Origin: Gammaproteobacteria bacterium
Lineage (GTDB): Bacteria; Pseudomonadota; Gammaproteobacteria; Arenicellales; Poriferihabitantaceae
Assembly: GCA_011523765.1 (NCBI GenBank)
Contig: WTGA01000143.1
Location: 1 to 53,375, forward strand
Direction: 5' to 3'
DNA: 53,375 nt
Below, piece by piece: positions 48,589-53,375 of the stretch (within the stretch, counting starts at the first letter, position 1; every line of letters begins with the position of its first letter). The position numbers and the translations under genes are program-made. The notes beneath the pieces are model-generated. The model worked only from the letters and a program-made list of their open reading frames with translations. It ran no database searches and had not been told where the DNA came from.

Positions 48589-51320
48589 GGCGGGTCCTGC
48601 ACTCCGGCAGACTGGCCGGCCAATGCATTCGATTCGTTGATCCGGCACAATGGCGTGAGATGGCAATGGGTGCAGGTCGCGGGGTATTTCTTCGGGTCCA
48701 CCGCCGCATCCCCCTTGCGGAACGCCTTGCCCAGCTCCTCGATTGCGGATTTCCATTGGTCCAGCAACCCCGGCCACGTGGTGGCCGGGTACGGTAGTTT
48801 CAGGCTGGCATACGACCTCACGCCCGGCACCAGTTTGTCTTCTTCCGTCACCCCCCTGAACTTCATGTCGCCGGTCTTCACGTGCGCAAACAATACCCCG
48901 CAAAGCTCCGCCCCGGCCGCCATGCTGTACAGCGGCAGCTGCGGGTCGTCCGGCCGCTCACCGAACCACCGCGCAGGGCTCACCTCCCTGCCGGTCTTGT
49001 AGTCAATCAAGATCTGGCGGCCATCTTCCAGCTGGTCAATACGGTCGATATACAGCTGAACACGGATTCCCCCTGCCATCGCTTCATGCTTTTCCTCCTT
49101 CTGTGCAACCCGGAACGGAACAAGACGACGCTTTTCCAACTGCAGCCATTCCAGCACGAGCCCGCACAATCGCCTGGCCTCCAGTTTCCGAAAGCCCGCG
49201 GAAAATGTCAGCGGATACCTGGCGGAAACGGAATCAATCACCTCGTCCACCCGGGTGGACACCATGGTTTCCATCTCCGCGGCCTCCATGTCCCGCAACG
49301 CCTGGCGTGATTTGAGCACATGCCACACTTTCTCCAGGACGCGATGGACCAGTGTCCCCCGGGCCAAGGCATCCAACCCGATGTCGGCGTGCCCAAGCGC
49401 CCGGGCACCCAGCCGGAGTTCCGCAAAGGCACGAAAGGGACAGGCCGCCTGCAATTTGAAAACACGGCTGCCGCCCCGGACTTCCTCCTGCTCCAAAGGA
49501 GGGGCCGGGTCTTCCTCCAGTGCCGTCAGCCCGGCACTGTCGCGGATCGCTTCCTGCCAGGTTGAAGCGGGCCATAAATGCAGTGCTTCCGGGTCCACGG
49601 CACCAAGATCCGAAATGAGAGGGCTGGGACGCAGTTCTTCGTCGCCCTGGCGCTGCGGCGAACTGGCAATCACTTCGGGCGCACTGGCCAGCAGCCGGCG
49701 GGTCATGGTGCGCGATACCTGCAACTCCCGCTCCTCGCTGGAATGGGGCAATCCGGCCTTGCGCTGCAAAGGCAGCGGGATAAAGGGGTTCGGTCTCGGG
49801 GGGACCGGCCAGGCACCATCATGCAGCCCCATGATCCACAGGCAGTCAAACTGAAGACAGGCCGCCTCGAGCATGCCCAGCACCTGCACGGGGACCCGCC
49901 CGGTTTTCGGCTGGAACATCCGGTTTTCCGCCAGCTGCCGCAGCTGGCCCACTGCAGTGCGTGCATTCATCGGTTCCGACACCAGCCCCAGTGAAGCAAA
50001 CGTGCCCAGCAGTTCCTGCCAGGCCTCCGTGGCCTGGTATTCCGCGCTTGACAGGGCCCGCCCGCGGGCCCATCCAACTGTCTTCAGCAATCCGGAAAAC
50101 CGTTCCGACCACTGCCCCGGAGTATCCGTCCGCGGGATGTCCCGGACAGCCGTTCTCCAGGCATCCAGACTGGCTGCCAATTGCGGGCAGTAATACGGTT
50201 TGCCGCGTTGCGATGCGTGATAGTGCAGTGTCCTCAACGACACCTGCAGTTCGCCGGCTTCCCGCAACCGCCCATCCAGCAATGCCCGGGCACCGGATTC
50301 CCGCTCCCATCCATCCATGAAAGGGGAGCGGACCAGCCTGCCCACTTCTTCCAGGGAGACCGTTGGTGCCAGCAGGCCGAGCAGCTTCAGCGCGGTCCCG
50401 ATCACCGGACAGGCGCTCAACGGGGGGCCCAGGGAAAGATTGTAGGGGCGCGCCGCCGACTGCTGTCCCGGCTGCATGGCGTGCGGAACCAGAACCGCAT
50501 CCAGTGCATGGATGACCAGGTCCCGTTTCGATGCCAGTTCCGGAACCACGACACCAATCACTGCCGCCGGATTTCTTTCAAGGTGCTGCCGGGCCCATCG
50601 CGCCATGACGGTGGCTTCCTGCCGCGCATCCGCACAGCTGGTCCGGGATTTCCGGCCCTCCCGGCCGGCAAGCTGCAACCATCGCACCGTGCAGCCCCGT
50701 CCAGCCAGCCCCTGCAGCAGGGCCTGCTGCTGCGGCACCAGTTCATCAAAGCCGATCAGCACCAGTTCACCGGGACCGGTCCATTCCCCCGCCTGGAGGC
50801 TGAGCAGGATTTCATCGGCAAGACGGGCGGCCGGCAACCAGCCCTGGTCCGTACACCTGGACTCGAACCGGTCTTTCCATCTCCAGAACGCAGCACTGTC
50901 CTGGTTGTACCGGAATGCCATCCCGTCCGACGGCAATCGCCACGATTGCATCAGCTGCCAGGCCTCCTGCGCCCGGTGGACCGACCCGGACACCTGTTCC
51001 CAGGGCTCCCCGACCGCCTCCGAGGTAATGATGTCTTCCCATACCCGCCGTTCCTGCGGGGACGAGAGCAGAAGATGGGGAGTCGGGGTGGACCCGGAAA
51101 CCATCGCCTCTTCCCAGGTCCTTTGCATCCAGGCCGACCAGGGCAGCACATCCGGGGTTGGCCAGACTTCCTCTCCCCGGTCAACCGCCTGCTGCTCAAA
51201 CATCCCGCGAATGACCCCGGCCAAACGGATATTTCCGGTCACCACGGTCGCTCCCTGGTCCAGCGCCCCGAAAACCTCCGCATAGGAAGCTTTTTCCGGG
51301 TTCATTGCAAACGGTTCCAT
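48585..51320 (-). CDS. AddB-like nuclease with an iron–sulfur cluster (TIGR03623-type DNA repair protein)
   Basis: A 911-residue protein. The N-terminal helicase-like part (VVTGNIRLAGVIRG) has no usable Walker A. The C-terminal PD-(D/E)XK nuclease shows ILIDYKTGREVSP. Four cysteines fit the AddB iron staple: C627 in AACPFRAF and CTHCHLTPLC at 883–892 (C-x2-C-x5-C). This matches the probable DNA repair protein family that accompanies AddA-like helicases. ATG at 51320 has AGGT upstream; ATG at 51305 is also possible and the frame to 51443 is unlikely. Its stop overlaps the next gene by 4 bp. A 133-bp gap separates it from the NERD gene. Confidence 0.9.
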   Translation of the reverse strand: MEPFAMNPEKASYAEVFGALDQGATVVTGNIRLAGVIRGMFEQQAVDRGEEVWPTPDVLPWSAWMQRTWEEAMVSGSTPTPHLLLSSPQERRVWEDIITSEAVGEPWEQVSGSVHRAQEAWQLMQSWRLPSDGMAFRYNQDSAAFWRWKDRFESRCTDQGWLPAARLADEILLSLQAGEWTGPGELVLIGFDELVPQQQALLQGLAGRGCTVRWLQLAGREGRKSRTSCADARQEATVMARWARQHLERNPAAVIGVVVPELASKRDLVIHALDAVLVPHAMQPGQQSAARPYNLSLGPPLSACPVIGTALKLLGLLAPTVSLEEVGRLVRSPFMDGWERESGARALLDGRLREAGELQVSLRTLHYHASQRGKPYYCPQLAASLDAWRTAVRDIPRTDTPGQWSERFSGLLKTVGWARGRALSSAEYQATEAWQELLGTFASLGLVSEPMNARTAVGQLRQLAENRMFQPKTGRVPVQVLGMLEAACLQFDCLWIMGLHDGAWPVPPRPNPFIPLPLQRKAGLPHSSEERELQVSRTMTRRLLASAPEVIASSPQRQGDEELRPSPLISDLGAVDPEALHLWPASTWQEAIRDSAGLTALEEDPAPPLEQEEVRGGSRVFKLQAACPFRAFAELRLGARALGHADIGLDALARGTLVHRVLEKVWHVLKSRQALRDMEAAEMETMVSTRVDEVIDSVSARYPLTFSAGFRKLEARRLCGLVLEWLQLEKRRLVPFRVAQKEEKHEAMAGGIRVQLYIDRIDQLEDGRQILIDYKTGREVSPARWFGERPDDPQLPLYSMAAGAELCGVLFAHVKTGDMKFRGVTEEDKLVPGVRSYASLKLPYPATTWPGLLDQWKSAIEELGKAFRKGDAAVDPKKYPATCTHCHLTPLCRINESNALAGQSAGVQDPP

Positions 51321-51453
51321 CAGCCCGGTGACCTCCCTGTCTTCAGACGCACGGGCCACCTTCCACTGCCCCGGCCCCGGTGATTCCCGGCCTGGCGGCC
51401 GCAGACCCGGAACCGAACCCCTCCAACCCGGGATGACCGGCATGATCCGCCCT

Positions 51454-53142
51454 TCATGCCTGCAGCAGGCCTATTTCCTTTTCGGAAATGATTTTCAGCA
51501 CATGTTTTGCCCTGGAGCACGCCACATAAAAATCTGACCGGGTGAAGTTCATCTTCGAATCCGGTACAACCAGGTCGACAAGGATCACGATGTCCGATTC
51601 CAGCCCCTTGAACGACCGTATGGTTGAAAACAGCACCCCGGCACCGCCCCGCCACTGGACGGGGTCGTGAACCAGGTCCGTGCCGCCCAGTGACTCCACG
51701 CCCTGCAGGCAGGACCGGTCAAACCGGGACCTGGACAGGACAACGATCTGGCCGGGCAGGATTTTGTCTGCCAGAGTCCATTTCCGTATCCAGGCATCCA
51801 GCAGTCCGGGTACCCGATGGTCCGGTTCGATGACCACTTCTGTTTCCAGGCCGGCGGGGGCATGCGGGTGCACCCGGATTTTCGAATCCAGTATGGTTGA
51901 GCAGGTACCGGCAATCGATTTGGTATTTCTGCAATTGGTTGGCAGATGGAAGGGGTCGCCAAGAACCGGGAACGGGTTCCCCTCCCTATGGTACAGATTC
52001 TGGGCCGGATCATAAAACACGTACAGGACCCCCTGGTCCTCTTCGGCGTTCAGCATCTCCAGGGGCACCCACCAGTCCGGACAGAAATCCTGGGCCTCAT
52101 CCACCACAATGCACTCGTATCGCTCCGGAAGCACCTCAATGGCTTCGCACAGCAGGTTGGCCGCCTCTTCATCCCAGAAGGCCTGGCGGTTGACCGGCGA
52201 TGGCGAAAACCTGATTCCGGCCCTTACGCACCAGTCATGGCACAACCCGTGAAAATGGGACACATGGACCAGGTCGGACAGTTCCTGCGGGATGCCCTGT
52301 TTCAGCCAATCGGCCAGCCGCCGGTTGTAACACAGGAAAAGGGATTTCTTCCCCCCGGCGGCAAATTTCTCCACCTGCCTCTTGGCCAGCATCGTCTTGC
52401 CGGAACCCGCGACCCCCTCAATCGCAACCCGTTTGTTGTTTCCCAGAAAGACCAGCAACCGCAATTGCTCCTCCGTCATCCTGACCAGCAGTTCTTCCTG
52501 TTCCTCGATGGCGCGAAACAGCACCGGCAACAGGTTGAATGCCGGCAGGATGGCTCTCATCACCCTGGCGGCTTCGCCCTTTCCCAGCACAGGGGGAGAA
52601 CCCGTCCTGGACCATCGCTTCAATGCCTTCGCAATCCGGTCCGGCACATGGCCGAGGTCGGTGGCGGACAGGGTGATGGCGGCTTCCGCTCCCGGCGGCA
52701 TGGCACCGTGGTAGACACAGTCAGGAAAAAAGACGGCATAGCCATAAGAAAACGGCGGGGGACCCCCCCCGTACACCTGGCGCCGGATCAGATTGATGAT
52801 GTGATAGGAATTTCTCCTGGCCTGTTCAAATGGATCCCTGATCTCCCGGGTTTGGTCGCGCACGACCCGGTTCCAGCGGCGGGAATCCGCGTCGTACTCA
52901 ATGATTCCCCCCTTGACTTCGATTACGAGCAGTCCGCGGTCTGGCCAGAATACCAGGAAATCCGCCTCCCCTTCCTGCAGGGTCACTTTTGCGGGTTGAT
53001 CGTTGCGCTGTGCCCGCAACCATGGATAACTGTGCAGGATGGTGACATGGTCGGGCAGCTGTTCGGTCAGCGCCCTGGCAACATCCCGCTCAGGCTTGAG
53101 CGCAATGTCCGGGATCTCAATCCGTGGAATCAGCCGAGCCAA
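51454..53142 (-). CDS. NERD-domain nuclease/UvrD-like helicase fusion
   Basis: A 562-residue protein. The N-terminal nuclease-related domain has the core acidic/lysine pattern in EGEADFLVFWPDRGLLVIEVKGG. A superfamily 1 helicase follows with Walker A GVAGSGKTMLA, Walker B/DEAQD in CIVVDEAQDFCPDWW, and SFKGLESDIVILV. Such NERD helicases are of unknown function, often suspected in DNA repair or defence. The likely start is TTG at 53142 (GGAAGGA four to five bases before it; MARLIPRI); an ATG at 53232 adds 30 low-plausibility residues. It is the upstream member of a four-gene DNA-processing cluster. Confidence 0.85.
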   Translation of the reverse strand: MARLIPRIEIPDIALKPERDVARALTEQLPDHVTILHSYPWLRAQRNDQPAKVTLQEGEADFLVFWPDRGLLVIEVKGGIIEYDADSRRWNRVVRDQTREIRDPFEQARRNSYHIINLIRRQVYGGGPPPFSYGYAVFFPDCVYHGAMPPGAEAAITLSATDLGHVPDRIAKALKRWSRTGSPPVLGKGEAARVMRAILPAFNLLPVLFRAIEEQEELLVRMTEEQLRLLVFLGNNKRVAIEGVAGSGKTMLAKRQVEKFAAGGKKSLFLCYNRRLADWLKQGIPQELSDLVHVSHFHGLCHDWCVRAGIRFSPSPVNRQAFWDEEAANLLCEAIEVLPERYECIVVDEAQDFCPDWWVPLEMLNAEEDQGVLYVFYDPAQNLYHREGNPFPVLGDPFHLPTNCRNTKSIAGTCSTILDSKIRVHPHAPAGLETEVVIEPDHRVPGLLDAWIRKWTLADKILPGQIVVLSRSRFDRSCLQGVESLGGTDLVHDPVQWRGGAGVLFSTIRSFKGLESDIVILVDLVVPDSKMNFTRSDFYVACSRAKHVLKIISEKEIGLLQA

Positions 53143-53272
53143 TGCGTCCTTCCACAGTGGTTCCGCACGGTAGCGCCGAAGACCACGGTCATGTCCACCC
53201 GTTCCACAATGGCGTACCCGGTCTCCGGGCATCGTCCCGGATTGTACCGCAAGGAGAATTTACCATTTGGGA

Positions 53273-53278
53273 ATTATA
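53273..53278 (-). promoter_or_regulatory. Possible -10 element of the NERD helicase cluster
   Basis: The minus-strand TATAAT is in an unusually AT-rich patch (about 53255–53315) compared with the rest of the window. It predicts initiation near 53266. No strong -35 is seen. The predicted leader to the TTG start would be about 124 bases. Confidence 0.35.
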
Positions 53279-53375
53279 TACTTCACTACGCACAACCAGT
53301 TCCATATACATTTTGACGGCTCATCGGGGTAGCCAACATCGCTAACGCCCCTCCTCGTCCAGATGCCCCAATCCC

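Noticed and set aside
45358-49002. Very long plus-strand open frames (554 and 639 codons) opposite the AddA-like gene
   Set aside because: They are antisense to clear helicase/nuclease motifs and have histidine/arginine/proline-rich composition typical of complementary-strand frames in GC-rich DNA.
51946-53316. 456-codon plus-strand frame opposite the NERD helicase gene
   Set aside because: The minus-strand helicase motifs are unambiguous; the plus frame is a shadow.

Overview
The window looks like core chromosome of a gammaproteobacterium with moderately high G+C. The evidence is family content: a pcm–YqaA–NlpD block, FimV with its conserved C-terminal domain, a YciA/YciB/YciI neighbourhood, DnaQ–RNase HI–methyltransferase, SohB, a LolD plus LolC/E pair, GlnS, ExoI, and prfB with an intact frameshift signal. 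I cannot name a genus. The gene order is rearranged relative to familiar relatives: leuCD without leuB, trpBA without trpF, trpD far away, and nlpD not followed by rpoS. No transposase, integrase, phage gene, CRISPR array or obvious horizontally acquired island is visible. No dedicated transcription factor was recognised in the 53 kb.

Layout. 1–2790: end of an unidentified protein, a small atypical SDR and an MFS exporter. 2764–6659 (minus): a SorA/SoxC-type molybdenum sulfite dehydrogenase with a diheme cytochrome partner, then a proline-racemase-family enzyme and a methyltransferase. 6805–10574 (minus): acyl-CoA ligase, DMT transporter and glycerate 2-kinase. 10664–12431 (plus): CoA-binding protein and MetY sulfhydrylase. 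12503–14498: YciA thioesterase and a deoxynucleoside kinase on minus, YciB and YciI on plus. 14554–16519 (minus): dnaQ, rnhA, methyltransferase. 16648–21331 (plus): dapE, glnS, sohB, gamma-carbonic anhydrase. 21409–24807: metZ on minus, trpBA on plus. 24998–34787 (minus): leuCD–fimV, aroC, an N-formylglutamate amidohydrolase-family gene, and pcm–yqaA–nlpD followed by trpD. 35189–37918 (plus): an ABC exporter closely followed by a PhyH-type dioxygenase. 37915–43311 (minus): HAD phosphatase, lolD–lolC/E, lysS–prfB. 43555–43641: tRNA-Leu(CAG). 43738–53142 (minus): a four-gene DNA-end-processing cluster (NERD helicase, AddB-like nuclease, AddA-like helicase-nuclease, exonuclease I).

Most genes are housekeeping: amino-acid synthesis (Trp, Leu, Met, Lys/DAP, chorismate), translation, envelope lipoprotein sorting and cell separation. 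The less ordinary parts are the sulfite dehydrogenase pair with a palindromic promoter region, the compact helicase/nuclease operon, the ABC–PhyH pair, a deoxynucleoside kinase with no ATG/GTG/TTG codon before its P-loop, and several long GC-rich closed-stem structures in intergenic gaps, including a cloverleaf-like 101-nt one after trpA. I found no clear wholly new multi-gene system; the strongest candidates for follow-up are these structures and the nuclease operon.
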